64,000 nt of DNA, taken from Mycobacterium paraseoulense. Lineage in GTDB: Bacteria; Actinomycetota; Actinomycetes; Mycobacteriales; Mycobacteriaceae. Below the pieces are notes generated by a model that made no database searches, was not told the origin of the DNA, and saw only the letters and a program-made list of their open reading frames with translations. The translations under genes and the position numbers were made by a program. Positions 49,568 through 58,391 of this stretch are shown here, in pieces; the first letter of the stretch is position 1, and every line of letters starts with the position of its first letter. The DNA is taken from assembly GCF_010731655.1 (NCBI RefSeq), contig NZ_AP022619.1, forward strand, positions 4,588,001 through 4,652,000, read 5' to 3'.

Positions 49568-50202
49568 CGGAACTCGACCCGAAAGAACTCGACCCCGAAT
49601 ACGAACACCACGGCGGCTTCCCCGAATACGGCCCGGCCAGCCCGGGCCCGGGGTTCGGCCGGTTCGTCGCGGCCATGCGCGCGCTGCAGGACCTCGCCGT
49701 GTCTGCCGACCCCGGCGACGACGTGTGGGACGATGCGGCCGACCGGACCGCGGACCTGGTGCAGCTGCTCGCGCCGTTCCAGGCCGACGAGGGCAAAGCG
49801 CCGGCCGGGCGGACGCCCGACCTGCCCGGCATGGGCAGCCTGCTGCTGCCGCCGTGGACGCTGACGCGCTACGCGCCGGACGGCGTGGAGATGACCGGGT
49901 CCTTCAGCCGGTTTCACGTCGGCGGAAACCACGCGGTGCACGGGGGCGTGTTGCCGCTGCTGTTCGACCACATGTTCGGCATGGTGTCGCACGCCGCGGG
50001 CCGGCCGATCAGCCGGACGGCGTTCCTGCACGTCGATTACCGCAAGGTCACCCCGATCGACGCGCCGCTGGTGGTGCGCGGCCGCGTCACGGGCACCGAG
50101 GGCCGCAAGGCGTTCGTCGCCGCCGAACTGCTCGACGGCGAGCACGCGGTGCTGGCCGAGGCCAACGGGCTGATGGTGCGGCTGCTTCCCGGCCAGCCCT
50201 GA
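49564..50202 (+). CDS. Hotdog-fold thioesterase-like protein (Rv0356c-like)
   Basis: A 212-residue protein. The C-terminal half (about 105-210) is a PaaI-type hotdog domain, with [20 protein letters not shown] (the HGG helix of acyl-CoA thioesterases) near residue 118 and [16 protein letters not shown] after it. The N-terminal half is acidic and specific to mycobacteria. It would hydrolyse acyl-CoA thioesters; substrate unknown. GTG 49564 overlaps the purA stop by 4 bp. It is the last gene of the block that is inverted relative to H37Rv. Confidence 0.82.
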   Translation: MTELDPKELDPEYEHHGGFPEYGPASPGPGFGRFVAAMRALQDLAVSADPGDDVWDDAADRTADLVQLLAPFQADEGKAPAGRTPDLPGMGSLLLPPWTLTRYAPDGVEMTGSFSRFHVGGNHAVHGGVLPLLFDHMFGMVSHAAGRPISRTAFLHVDYRKVTPIDAPLVVRGRVTGTEGRKAFVAAELLDGEHAVLAEANGLMVRLLPGQP

Positions 50203-50231
50203 GGTCCCCGCAACGCACCTATCCTTGAGCG

Positions 50232-51458
50232 GTGACCGACGGACCAGACGACAGGACGAGCTTGCTCGCCGTGCCCGCGCAACCGCCGGCGGAGGTCACC
50301 GGCGTCCGGCCGCGGGTGGTGGTGCTGGGCTCCGGCGAGCTTGCCCGGGAACTGGCGGTCGCGCTGGGCCGCCTCGGCGCGCGGGTCATCGCGGTCGGCG
50401 AGCGCGCGGATGCCCCCGCGCACGGGGTGGCCGACCAGTCGCTGGTGGTCCCGATGACGGATGCCGACGAGCTGATCACGGCGATCCGCGCGCTGCAGCC
50501 GGACTTCGTGGTCACCACCACCGGCGAGGTCGCGACCCAAGCCCTCGAGGGGCTCGAGGCCGCGCAGCTGGTGCCCAGCGCCCGCGCCGTGCGGCTCGCC
50601 GCCGACCGGGAGGGCCTGCGCCGGCTGGCCGCCGACGACCTGGGGCTGCCCACGGCGCCGTTCTGGTTCGTCGGGTCCATCGGCGAACTCGAGGCGGTCG
50701 GCGCCCACGCCGGCTACCCGTTGCTGGTGAAGCCGGTGCACGCGGCCGCGGGGCTGAGGCAGTCGGTGGCCTCGGGGCCCGACGACATCGGGCCGGCCTG
50801 GCAGCGCGCAACGGGAGGCCAGGGCGACCGGCACCGCGTGCTGGCCGAAACGGTGGTGGAGGTCGAGTTCTACGTCACCCTGCTGGCCGTGCGCAGCGAC
50901 GACCCGCAGGGGCCGCGGATCGACTTCTGCTCGCCCATCGGCCACCGCGAGGGCACCCCTGACGTGGTGGAGTCCTGGCAACCGCAGCAGATGAGCACCG
51001 CGGCGCTGGACGCCGCCAAATCGATCGCCGCGCGGATCGTCAAGGCGCTCGGCGGGCGCGGCGTCTTCGGCGTCGAGCTGATGATCAACGGCGACGAGGT
51101 CTACTTCGCCGATGTCACGCTCGGCCCGGCCGACAGCGCCTGGGCGACCGTGCGCAGCCAGCGGCTGTCGGCATTCGAACTGCAGGCCCGCACCATCCTC
51201 GGCCTGCCGGTGGACACGATGATGGTCTCGCCGGGCGCGGCCCACCGGGTGGAGCGCGCCGACGCGCCGCCCGCCGCGCTTGCCGGAGCGCTGGGCGTGC
51301 CGGAAAGCGACCTTCGCGTCGTTGGGAGCGGATTTCAGGCACTGGCCACGGCGCCGGAGGTGTCGGCGGCGCGCGACCGCGCCCGCGAGGTGGCGGACCG
51401 GCTGGCCGTACGACACCTGGGTCCACACAGCTCGGTCACGCGAGAGGCGCGGCCATAA
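50232..51458 (+). CDS. purT: Formate-dependent GAR transformylase PurT
   Basis: A 408-residue ATP-grasp enzyme. The N-terminal pre-ATP-grasp domain has VVVLGSGELARELAVALGRL near residue 30, and the central domain has YPLLVKPVHAAAGLRQS and a metal-binding FGVELMINGDEVYFADVT near 280. It makes formylglycinamide ribonucleotide from GAR, formate and ATP in purine synthesis, independent of formyltetrahydrofolate. GTG 50232 lies 29 bp after the thioesterase gene. Equivalent to Rv0389 and in the same orientation as there. It starts the run purT-rhodanese-metZ. Confidence 0.94.
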   Translation: MTDGPDDRTSLLAVPAQPPAEVTGVRPRVVVLGSGELARELAVALGRLGARVIAVGERADAPAHGVADQSLVVPMTDADELITAIRALQPDFVVTTTGEVATQALEGLEAAQLVPSARAVRLAADREGLRRLAADDLGLPTAPFWFVGSIGELEAVGAHAGYPLLVKPVHAAAGLRQSVASGPDDIGPAWQRATGGQGDRHRVLAETVVEVEFYVTLLAVRSDDPQGPRIDFCSPIGHREGTPDVVESWQPQQMSTAALDAAKSIAARIVKALGGRGVFGVELMINGDEVYFADVTLGPADSAWATVRSQRLSAFELQARTILGLPVDTMMVSPGAAHRVERADAPPAALAGALGVPESDLRVVGSGFQALATAPEVSAARDRAREVADRLAVRHLGPHSSVTREARP

Positions 51459-51478
51459 CCTCGCTACCATCCGAGGTC

Positions 51479-51913
51479 ATGAGCACACAGCGCCCGGGAT
51501 CCTACGCCGGAGACATCACGCCCCAGCAGGCATGGAAGCTGCTCAGCGACAACCCCGACGCTGTGCTGGTCGACGTGCGCACCGACGACGAATGGCGGTT
51601 CGTCGGCGTGCCCGACCTGTCCGGCCTGGGCCGCGAGGTGGTGTTCATCGAGTGGAACACCTCCGACGGCAGGTACAACCCCAACTTCACCGACGAGCTG
51701 CGCGACCGCGTGCCCGACACCGACGCCGAGCGGCCGGTGGTCTTCCTGTGTCGCTCGGGCAACCGCTCCATCGGCGCCGCCGAGGCCGCCACCCGGGCCG
51801 GCATCACCCCGGCCTACAACGTGCTGGACGGGTTCGAAGGCCACCCGAACCCCGCCGGGCAGCGCGGCGAATCGGGCTGGCGCGCCATTGGATTGCCCTG
51901 GAAGCAGCTGTGA
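51479..51913 (+). CDS. Rhodanese-like sulfurtransferase
   Basis: A 144-residue single-domain rhodanese. The active-site loop FLCRSGNRSIGAA has the catalytic cysteine near residue 88, with the first-half motif LVDVRTDDEWRFVGVPDL near 30. It carries a persulfide to an acceptor, perhaps for the next gene's homocysteine synthesis or for cofactor sulfur. ATG 51479; the stop overlaps metZ by 4 bp (GTGA), tying it to methionine synthesis. Equivalent to Rv0390. Confidence 0.9.
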   Translation: MSTQRPGSYAGDITPQQAWKLLSDNPDAVLVDVRTDDEWRFVGVPDLSGLGREVVFIEWNTSDGRYNPNFTDELRDRVPDTDAERPVVFLCRSGNRSIGAAEAATRAGITPAYNVLDGFEGHPNPAGQRGESGWRAIGLPWKQL

Positions 51914-53136
51914 CCTCCCCGCCGGGGGACTCCGTCCGCGCGCCCAAGGCGCTGCCCGACGGCGTCGGCCAGGCCACCCTCGGCGTGCGCGGCGGGCTGC
52001 TGCGCTCGGGGTTCGACGAGACCGCCGAGGCGATGTTCTTGACCTCCGGCTACGTCTACGAGTCGGCGGCGGTCGCCGAGAAGTCGTTCACCGGCGAGCT
52101 GGACCACTTCGTGTACTCGCGGTACGGCAACCCGACCGTGACGATGTTCGAGGAGCGGTTGCGCCTCATCGAGGGCGCGCCCGCGGCCTTCGCCACCGCG
52201 AGCGGCATGGCGGCGGTGTTCACCTCGCTGGGCGCGCTGCTGGCCGCCGGGGACCGGCTGGTCGCCTCGCGCAGCCTGTTCGGGTCGTGTTTCGTGGTGT
52301 GCAACGAGATCCTGCCGCGCTGGGGCGTCGAGACCGTCTTCGTCGACGGCGACGACCTGGCGCAGTGGGAGGAGGCGCTGTCCGTGCCCACCGCTGCCGT
52401 CTTCTTCGAGACGCCGTCCAACCCGATGCAGTCGCTGGTCGACATCGCCGCGGTGGTCGAGCTCGCGCACGCGGCGGGGGCAAAAGTGGTGCTGGACAAC
52501 GTCTTTGCCACGCCGCTGCTGCAGCAGGGCATTCCGCTCGGGGTGGACGTGGTGGTGTACTCGGGCACCAAGCACATCGACGGTCAGGGCCGGGTGCTGG
52601 GCGGCGCCATCCTCGGGGACAAGGAGTACATCGACGGCCCGGTGCAGAAGCTGATGCGGCACACCGGACCGGCGCTGAGCGCGTTCAACGCCTGGGTGCT
52701 GGTGAAAGGCCTTGAGACGCTGGCCGTCCGGGTCGAGTACAGCAATTCCTCGGCGCACCGGATCGCGGAATTCCTTCAGACCCATCCCGCGGTGAGCTGG
52801 GTGCGCTACCCGTATCTGCCCTCGCACCCGCAATACGACCTGGCCAAGCGCCAGATGTCCGGGGGCGGGACGGTCATCACCTTCGCTCTTGATTGCCCCG
52901 ACGACAAGGCGAAGCAGCGGGCCTTCGAGGTGCTGGACAGGCTGCGGCTGATCGACATCTCCAACAACCTGGGCGACGCCAAATCCCTTGTCACCCATCC
53001 GGCCACCACGACCCACCGGGCGATGGGCCCGGAGGGCCGCGCGGCGATCGGCCTGGGGGACGGCGTGGTCCGGATCTCCGTCGGGCTGGAGGGCACCGAC
53101 GACCTGATCGCCGACATCGACCAGGCGCTCGGCTAA
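51910..53136 (+). CDS. metZ: O-succinylhomoserine sulfhydrylase MetZ
   Basis: A 408-residue PLP enzyme of the Cys/Met metabolism family. The PLP-binding lysine is in VVYSGTKHIDGQGR near residue 220; SRYGNPTV near 75, ATASGMAAVFTSL near 98 and SLVTHPATTTHRAM near 360 are family signatures. It makes homocysteine from O-succinylhomoserine and sulfide in direct sulfhydrylation. GTG 51910 overlaps the rhodanese gene, consistent with sulfide or persulfide supply. Equivalent to Rv0391. The 3' end overlaps convergent ndhA by 4 bp. Confidence 0.94.
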   Translation: MTSPPGDSVRAPKALPDGVGQATLGVRGGLLRSGFDETAEAMFLTSGYVYESAAVAEKSFTGELDHFVYSRYGNPTVTMFEERLRLIEGAPAAFATASGMAAVFTSLGALLAAGDRLVASRSLFGSCFVVCNEILPRWGVETVFVDGDDLAQWEEALSVPTAAVFFETPSNPMQSLVDIAAVVELAHAAGAKVVLDNVFATPLLQQGIPLGVDVVVYSGTKHIDGQGRVLGGAILGDKEYIDGPVQKLMRHTGPALSAFNAWVLVKGLETLAVRVEYSNSSAHRIAEFLQTHPAVSWVRYPYLPSHPQYDLAKRQMSGGGTVITFALDCPDDKAKQRAFEVLDRLRLIDISNNLGDAKSLVTHPATTTHRAMGPEGRAAIGLGDGVVRISVGLEGTDDLIADIDQALG

Positions 53137-54512
53137 CCGGCTTGCTTCTCGGCCGCTTCGATGCGTTCGGCGGCCGCCAGCGTTCCCTCCTGCGCCTGCC
53201 GCTCCACCCAGTCCACCACCGGCCGTGCGTACATCATCTGGCTGGTGATGGCCATCTGGCCGCGGGTGCGGCCCAGGAAGGAGATGCCCCAGGCGAACAT
53301 GGCGGCGATGCGGTTGCGGTGGCCGATCAGGTAGTACAGGTGCAGCAGCAGCCACGCCAGCCAGGCGATGAAGCCGCCGAACTCCAGCTTGCCGACCTTG
53401 GCGACGGCGCTGTACCGGGAGATCAGCGCCATGCTGCCCTTGTCGAAGTACTTGAACGGCTTGCGGTTGGCCGGGTCGTCCTGGCCCTTCACCGCGTGCT
53501 TGATCAGCGTGGTGACGTAGTGCGCGCCCTGGATGGCGCCCTGCGCCATCCCCGGTACGCCGGGCACCGACATCAGGTCGCCGACGACGAACACGTAGGG
53601 ATGTCCCTTGACGCTGAGGTCGGGCTCGACGATCACCCGCCCGGCGCGGTCGGTCTCGGTTCCGTCGGACTGCTCGGCGACCATCCTGCCCAGCTCGCTG
53701 GCCTGCACGCCGGCGGCCCACACCTTGCACGCGCATTCGATGCGGCGCTCGCTGCCGTCCTTCTCCTTGACCGTGATGCCCATGTAGTCCACCGCGGTCA
53801 CCATGGCGTTCAGCTGGATCTCGACGTCCATCTTCTCCAGCCGGCGCTTCGCCTTGAGGCCAAGGTTCTCGCCCATCGGCGGCAACACCGCGGGCGCGGC
53901 GTCGAGCAGGATGACCCGGCATTCGCTGGGCGTGATGGTACGGAACGCGCCGGCCAGGGTGCGCTCGGCGAGCTGGACGATCTCGCCGGCCAGCTCGACT
54001 CCGGTCGGCCCGGCACCGACCACCACGAACGTCAGGCGGCGCTGCCGCTCCTCCGGGTCGGTGGCGACCTCGGCGGCCTCGAACGCGCCGAGGATGCGGG
54101 CCCGCAGCTCGAGGGCGTCGTCGACGCTCTTCATGCCGGGCGCGAAGGCGGCGTACTGATCGTTGCCGAAGTAGGACTGCTGCGCCCCGGCGGCCAGGAT
54201 GAGGCTGTCGTAGGGCGTCACCGTCTGCATGCCCATCAGGTGCGACGTGACCGTCTTCGCCGTCAGGTCGATCCCGCTGACCTCCCCCCACAACACCCGG
54301 ACGTTCTTCTGCCGGCGCAGGATCAGCCGGGTGGTCGGGGCGATGTCGCCTTCCGAGAGGATGCCGGTGGCCACCTGGTACAGCAACGGCTGGAACAGGT
54401 GGGTCGTGGTCTTCGAGATCAGGGTGACGTCGACGTCTGCCCGTTTGAGGGACCTGGCCGCATTCAAACCGCCGAATCCGCTCCCGATGATGACGACGCG
54501 ATGACGCGACAT
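53133..54512 (-). CDS. ndhA: Type II NADH dehydrogenase (NdhA-like)
   Basis: A 459-residue single-subunit NADH:quinone oxidoreductase. FAD-binding GSGFGGLNAARSL is at residues 11-23, NAD-binding VVGAGPTGVELAGEI near 168, and the quinone/FAD-site motif VFVVGDLMSVPG near 310. The C-terminal half has a hydrophobic region (FIAWLAWLLLHLYYLIG) for membrane association. It feeds electrons to menaquinone without pumping protons. Mycobacteria have Ndh and NdhA; linkage to metZ (Rv0392c next to Rv0391) indicates NdhA. ATG 54512. Confidence 0.92.
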   Translation of the reverse strand: MSRHRVVIIGSGFGGLNAARSLKRADVDVTLISKTTTHLFQPLLYQVATGILSEGDIAPTTRLILRRQKNVRVLWGEVSGIDLTAKTVTSHLMGMQTVTPYDSLILAAGAQQSYFGNDQYAAFAPGMKSVDDALELRARILGAFEAAEVATDPEERQRRLTFVVVGAGPTGVELAGEIVQLAERTLAGAFRTITPSECRVILLDAAPAVLPPMGENLGLKAKRRLEKMDVEIQLNAMVTAVDYMGITVKEKDGSERRIECACKVWAAGVQASELGRMVAEQSDGTETDRAGRVIVEPDLSVKGHPYVFVVGDLMSVPGVPGMAQGAIQGAHYVTTLIKHAVKGQDDPANRKPFKYFDKGSMALISRYSAVAKVGKLEFGGFIAWLAWLLLHLYYLIGHRNRIAAMFAWGISFLGRTRGQMAITSQMMYARPVVDWVERQAQEGTLAAAERIEAAEKQAG

Positions 54513-54722
54513 GCTTACCCCTTATCGGCCGTGTCGTACTGGTCGCACGCTGCTTTCAGCACATGTCCACCGTACGACTCCGGCGGGGCGAGCGTCACGG
54601 GAAGGCCCGGATCGGGGCGGTACCGGTACAGAACCGGCTGCCAGACAGGGCAATCCGCTCCTCGGCGCGGATAAACGAATTGGGCCGCGCGGGTAAGCGC
54701 GACCCAATTCGCCACCCAGTGG

Positions 54723-54842
54723 TTACTGGCAGGTCAACGACGGACCGCAATCAATCGTTATCGGCGTCGTACAAGCAGAAGCCGCACAGACGGTGAAGCC
54801 GAGCATCGCTGCGAGAATGACCTTGCCGGTGAACCGTGACAT
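54723..54842 (-). CDS. Small secreted or lipid-anchored peptide, 39 residues
   Basis: ATG 54842 with GGGGTGG four bases upstream opens a 39-codon frame ending in TAA at 54723. Residues 1-24 form a classical signal: MSRFTGK, hydrophobic VILAAMLGFTV, then CAASAC; SAC could be a lipobox or signal-peptidase site. The mature part is about 16 residues (TTPITIDCGPSLTCQ) with cysteines at 32 and 38 that could form a disulfide, plus Cys24. No family recognised. It is alone between ndhA and the secreted-protein gene; bases 54513-54722 and 54843-55074 hold nothing else I can support. Confidence 0.55.
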   Translation of the reverse strand: MSRFTGKVILAAMLGFTVCAASACTTPITIDCGPSLTCQ

Positions 54843-55074
54843 CACACCACCCCGTTCTTGGTTGGACAATTTCCCTGACTACCTCGATTGCCCGATGGCG
54901 GAAGTGTACGTTGTGATCGCAGTCGCGCCAGCGGATTTCGGAAACAGGCGCGCCGAATTTTCGGCGTGATTTGGCCGGCCCCGCCAAACGTGTTGAATTC
55001 AATTCACAAACCGCCGAGTAGGCGACGGCGCGGATTGATGACGAAAGACGTCCGCGTACAACGGATTTCGCGCC

Positions 55075-55692
55075 CTAGAACGGCCACCCGTTGGAGTTGT
55101 CCTTGAATTTGCCGTTGACCGCGGTGCAAAAGTCGTCAGCGGTACCGGCGAGCAGGATGTAGTAGGTCTCGCCGCGGCGGCTCTCGTAGGTGTTGGGGGT
55201 GCTCCAACCGGTGTTGCAGAGCGAACTCTGCGTGCCGGCGGAGGCCCTGCGCCAGTTCGTCTTGGCGCAGGCCGCCAGTCCGTCGACGTTGGGCGTCGCG
55301 CTCTTGGCCGCGACCAGCATCGCTCCTCCCCACTGCCCGTCGCCGCGCCGATAGGCGCGCGCCCCGAATCCGGCATTGTTGGTTTGGCACGCCAGTGCCC
55401 GGCGCATCAGCGAGAAGGGCGCGGCCAGTTGCTGATTGGCGCTCCCGGCGGCGGCCGTGATGAATTGGGCCGCGTCCGAACCGTCGACCTCCTGCACGTT
55501 GGGAGTGCCGAAGCTGAACAGCTGCGCCGCGATGCCGGCGTTGCTGCCGCCGCCGATGATCGGACCGCCCCCGGTCGACGTCATCGGGGGCAGCGCGACG
55601 GTGGGATCGGCGCCGGCCGCGGGCGCCAGGGCGGCGACACCCAGGGCCAGCGCCGCCACCGTGCTGCCGATCCGGTGCGCGGTGCCTGTCAT
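55075..55692 (-). CDS. Secreted protein (Rv0398c-like)
   Basis: A 205-residue exported protein. The signal peptide (residues 1-29: RIGSTVAALALGVAALAPAAGA) ends near AGA-DP. The mature part has four cysteines (LACQTNN, AACAKT, SSLCNTG, DFCTAVN), and repeated Gly/Asn/Ala stretches, with AKSATPNVDGLAACAKTN-type segments. This size and its place beside fadE7 match Rv0398c. Function unknown; disulfides suggest an extracellular stable fold. ATG 55692 has GGGAG close upstream; ATG 55701 would add three residues. Confidence 0.72.
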   Translation of the reverse strand: MTGTAHRIGSTVAALALGVAALAPAAGADPTVALPPMTSTGGGPIIGGGSNAGIAAQLFSFGTPNVQEVDGSDAAQFITAAAGSANQQLAAPFSLMRRALACQTNNAGFGARAYRRGDGQWGGAMLVAAKSATPNVDGLAACAKTNWRRASAGTQSSLCNTGWSTPNTYESRRGETYYILLAGTADDFCTAVNGKFKDNSNGWPF

Positions 55693-55767
55693 GGCTCCCA
55701 TTCCAGCACGTGTGCGCAACCGGCGCGAGGTATTCGCGCACCAATGCGCGTCGGTCCAGCCTTCCCG

Positions 55768-56952
55768 TCAGCGGAAGGCGTCGCTACCGGTGAACGCCTG
55801 GCCGAGGACGAGCTGGTGCATCTCGGGTGTGCCCTCGTAGGTGAGCACCGACTCCAGGTTGACCATGTGCCGGATGACCGGATACTCCAGCGATATCCCG
55901 TTGCCGCCCAGTATGGTTCGGGCGGCACGGCAGATCTTGATGGCCTCCCGCGTGTTGTTCAGCTTGCCGAAGCTCACCTGCTCGGGACGCAGCCCGACGC
56001 CGTCCTTGAGGCGGCCGAGGTGCAGCGACAGCAGCTGACCCTTGTGCAGCTCGACCGCCATGTCGACCAGCTTCGCCTGGGTCAACTGGAACCCCGCGAT
56101 CGGGCGCCCGAATTGGGTGCGCTGCGTGGCGTAGTCGAGCGCGGCCTGCCAGGCCGACCGCGCCGCGCCCATCGAACCCCAGATGATCCCGTAGCGCGCT
56201 TCGGACAAACACGACAGCGGTCCCCGCAGGCCTTTCGCCTCGGGCAGCATCGCGTCGGCGGGCAGCCGCACGCCGTCGAGCACCAGCTCGCTGGTGATCG
56301 AGGCGCGCAGCGACAGCTTGTGGTGAATGGTGTTGGCGGAGAAGCCCGGCGTGTTGGTCGGGACGATGAAACCGCGAATGCCTTCGTCGGTGGAGGCCCA
56401 CACGACGGCGACGTCGGCAACCGAGCCGTTGGTGATCCACAGTTTGCGGCCGTCGAGCACCCAGTCCGAACCGTCGCGCCGCGCGCGGGTTTTCATCGCG
56501 GCCGGATCGGACCCCACGTCGGGCTCGGTCAGCCCGAAGCACCCCAGCAACTCACCCGACGCCATCGCGGGCAGCCACTGCTTCTTGTGTTCCTCGGACC
56601 CGAAATTCCAGATCGCGAACATCGCCAGCGACCCCTGCACCGAGACCATCGAACGGATGCCGGAGTCGGCCGCCTCCAGCTCCGTGCACGCCAGGCCGTA
56701 GTGGACGGCCGAGGCGCCGCCGCAGCCGTAGCCGTGCAGGTGCATGCCCAGCAGTCCCAGTTCGCCGAACTGCTTGGCCAGTTGGCGGACGGGCAGGTCG
56801 CCGATCTCGAACCACTCCGCGACGTGTGGGATGACGTGCTCGGCGCAGAACCTTCTGACGGTGTCGCGCACCGCGAGCTCGTCGTCGGACAGCGAGGCGT
56901 CCAGGCCCAGGGGGTCGTACCGGTCGAAGGCGGGAGGTTTTTGGGTGCTCAT
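55768..56952 (-). CDS. fadE7: Acyl-CoA dehydrogenase FadE7
   Basis: A 394-residue acyl-CoA dehydrogenase, one shorter than H37Rv FadE7 (from memory). FAD/substrate motif CFGLTEPDVGSDPAAM near residue 132, LWITNGSVADVAVVWA near 165, the middle IIWGSMGAARSAWQAAL and the catalytic glutamate in LTYEGTPEMHQLVLG near 373 are typical, in the glutaryl/isobutyryl-type branch. It introduces a 2,3-double bond in an acyl-CoA, passing electrons to ETF. ATG 56952. The next gene is divergent (DUF3054). Substrate chain length is not decided by sequence. Confidence 0.9.
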   Translation of the reverse strand: MSTQKPPAFDRYDPLGLDASLSDDELAVRDTVRRFCAEHVIPHVAEWFEIGDLPVRQLAKQFGELGLLGMHLHGYGCGGASAVHYGLACTELEAADSGIRSMVSVQGSLAMFAIWNFGSEEHKKQWLPAMASGELLGCFGLTEPDVGSDPAAMKTRARRDGSDWVLDGRKLWITNGSVADVAVVWASTDEGIRGFIVPTNTPGFSANTIHHKLSLRASITSELVLDGVRLPADAMLPEAKGLRGPLSCLSEARYGIIWGSMGAARSAWQAALDYATQRTQFGRPIAGFQLTQAKLVDMAVELHKGQLLSLHLGRLKDGVGLRPEQVSFGKLNNTREAIKICRAARTILGGNGISLEYPVIRHMVNLESVLTYEGTPEMHQLVLGQAFTGSDAFR

Positions 56953-57022
56953 GGGTGTCAGCCTGCCACCACCCGGCGCGGGTGCGGCGACCTTGGCGGC
57001 CCGCCCCCGGTAGTCTCGCGGC

Positions 57023-57385
57023 ATGCGACGGCTGGTGTGGCTCGGCCTCGACGTCATCGGTGTGGTGATCTTCTGCGCCGCCGGCCGCCGCAGCCACGAC
57101 GAAGGGCTCGACGTCGCCGGCGTCGCCACCACCGCCTGGCCGTTTCTCGCCGGAACCGTGGTCGGCTGGCTGGCGTCCCGTGCGTGGCGCCGCCCCACTG
57201 CGGTGGTGCCGACCGGGGTGGTGGTCTGGCTGTGCACGGTTGTCGTCGGGATGGTGTTGCGCAAGGCCACTTCCGCGGGTGTGGCGGCCAGTTTCGTGGT
57301 GGTGGCGGCGTCGGTCACCGCGTTGTTGCTGCTCGGCTGGCGAGCGGTCGCCGGGCTGGCCCTGCGGCGCCGGTCCGGCGTCTGA
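57023..57385 (+). CDS. DUF3054 membrane protein (Rv0401-like)
   Basis: A 120-residue protein with four predicted membrane helices: WLGLDVIGVVIFCAAG, VATTAWPFLAGTVVGWL, VPTGVVVWLCTVVVGMVL and FVVVAASVTALLLLGW. The first helix carries the family's DVIGVVIFCAAGRRSHDEG motif. DUF3054 proteins are common in actinobacteria and of unknown function. ATG 57023. It lies 71 bp divergent from fadE7 and 3 bp from the methyltransferase gene downstream, so these two are probably co-transcribed. Confidence 0.85.
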   Translation: MRRLVWLGLDVIGVVIFCAAGRRSHDEGLDVAGVATTAWPFLAGTVVGWLASRAWRRPTAVVPTGVVVWLCTVVVGMVLRKATSAGVAASFVVVAASVTALLLLGWRAVAGLALRRRSGV

Positions 57386-57388
57386 GCC

Positions 57389-58261
57389 ATGGCGGCGACG
57401 GCGGGTGCGGCGGTGACCTCGGCGTTCGGCGCCGCCGCTCGGGCCGTCGCCACCAACAAGGGGCTGCTGAGCGACCCCTTCGCCGAACCGTTGGTGCGCG
57501 CCGCCGGCGTCCACCACTTCGTCCGCGTGATCGACGACGACCGGTTCGCCGCGGACGACACCGGCGGCCCGCGATTCCTGGACATCTGCGCGGCGCACGC
57601 CCGGTTCGTCGACGAGTTCTTGGCCGAGGCCGGGGCGGCGGGCCTGCGCCAGGTGGTGATCCTGGCAGCCGGGCTGGACACCCGGGCGTACCGGCTGTGG
57701 TGGCCGCCGGGCACAACGGTGTACGAGATCGACCGGCCCGAGGTGCTCGACTTCAAATCCGAAGCGCTGCGCGGCCTGGGCGCCGAACTGACCGCGAGCC
57801 GGCGCGCCGTCGGCGTCGACCTGCATCGGGACTGGCCGGCCGCCCTGCGGCGGGTCGGTTTCGACGCCACCGCGCCCGCGGTGTGGATCGCCGAGCAGTT
57901 GCTGATCGGCTACCTGACGCCCGCCCTGCAGGACCGCGTGCTGCAGGGGGTCACCGCGATGAGCGCCGCGGGCAGCCGCTTCGCCGCCGACCACATGCCG
58001 ACCTGGACCCCGCTGCAGCTCGAGGCGGAGCGGTCGTTCGTCGATGGCTGGCGCCGGCACGGCCTGGACGTCGACCTCGCCAGCCTGACCCATCCGGGGC
58101 AATACCACTACGTGCCGGAATACTTGGCCGCCCGCGGCTGGGACACGGTGCAGCGCACCGTCGCCGGCCTGCTGGGAGCCGTGGGGCTGCCCGGCCCGCG
58201 GCGGGGTGGGCCCGGCCACGCCGAGTTCGTGCCGGAATACCTCACCGCCGCGCGACCATAG
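57389..58261 (+). CDS. SAM-dependent methyltransferase, mycobacterial TIGR00027 type
   Basis: A 290-residue class I methyltransferase of the leucine-carboxyl-methyltransferase-like family expanded in mycobacteria. SAM motif I is QVVILAAGLDTRAYRLWWPP near residue 93, the acidic motif II is VYEIDRPEVLDFKSEAL near 113 and IAEQLLIGYLTP near 168. The target is unknown; family members are often annotated as O- or lipid methyltransferases. ATG 57389 overlaps nothing and follows DUF3054 by 3 bp. The AT-rich palindrome at 58280 lies just after its stop. Confidence 0.8.
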   Translation: MAATAGAAVTSAFGAAARAVATNKGLLSDPFAEPLVRAAGVHHFVRVIDDDRFAADDTGGPRFLDICAAHARFVDEFLAEAGAAGLRQVVILAAGLDTRAYRLWWPPGTTVYEIDRPEVLDFKSEALRGLGAELTASRRAVGVDLHRDWPAALRRVGFDATAPAVWIAEQLLIGYLTPALQDRVLQGVTAMSAAGSRFAADHMPTWTPLQLEAERSFVDGWRRHGLDVDLASLTHPGQYHYVPEYLAARGWDTVQRTVAGLLGAVGLPGPRRGGPGHAEFVPEYLTAARP

Positions 58262-58279
58262 CCGGCCCTGCCGACGACA

Positions 58280-58308
58280 TTAAGTTGATTAAAGTTTAAT
58301 TAACTTAA
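58280..58308 (+). promoter_or_regulatory. 29-bp AT-rich palindrome upstream of mmpL
   Basis: TTAAGTTGATTAAA, central G, TTTAATTAACTTAA: symmetrical except for one G/T pair, and almost pure A/T in a roughly 70% GC genome. It lies 83 bp before the mmpL ATG. A TetR- or MarR-type operator controlling the transporter is likely; no such regulator gene is next to it. Confidence 0.65.
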
Positions 58309-58391
58309 ATTCGTGGCGCCGATCCTTGAACCCCGTGCGGCCTATCGTCGTAACACGCTGTGTGAACCGCGACGAGGAAGGGCCGGCGCCC

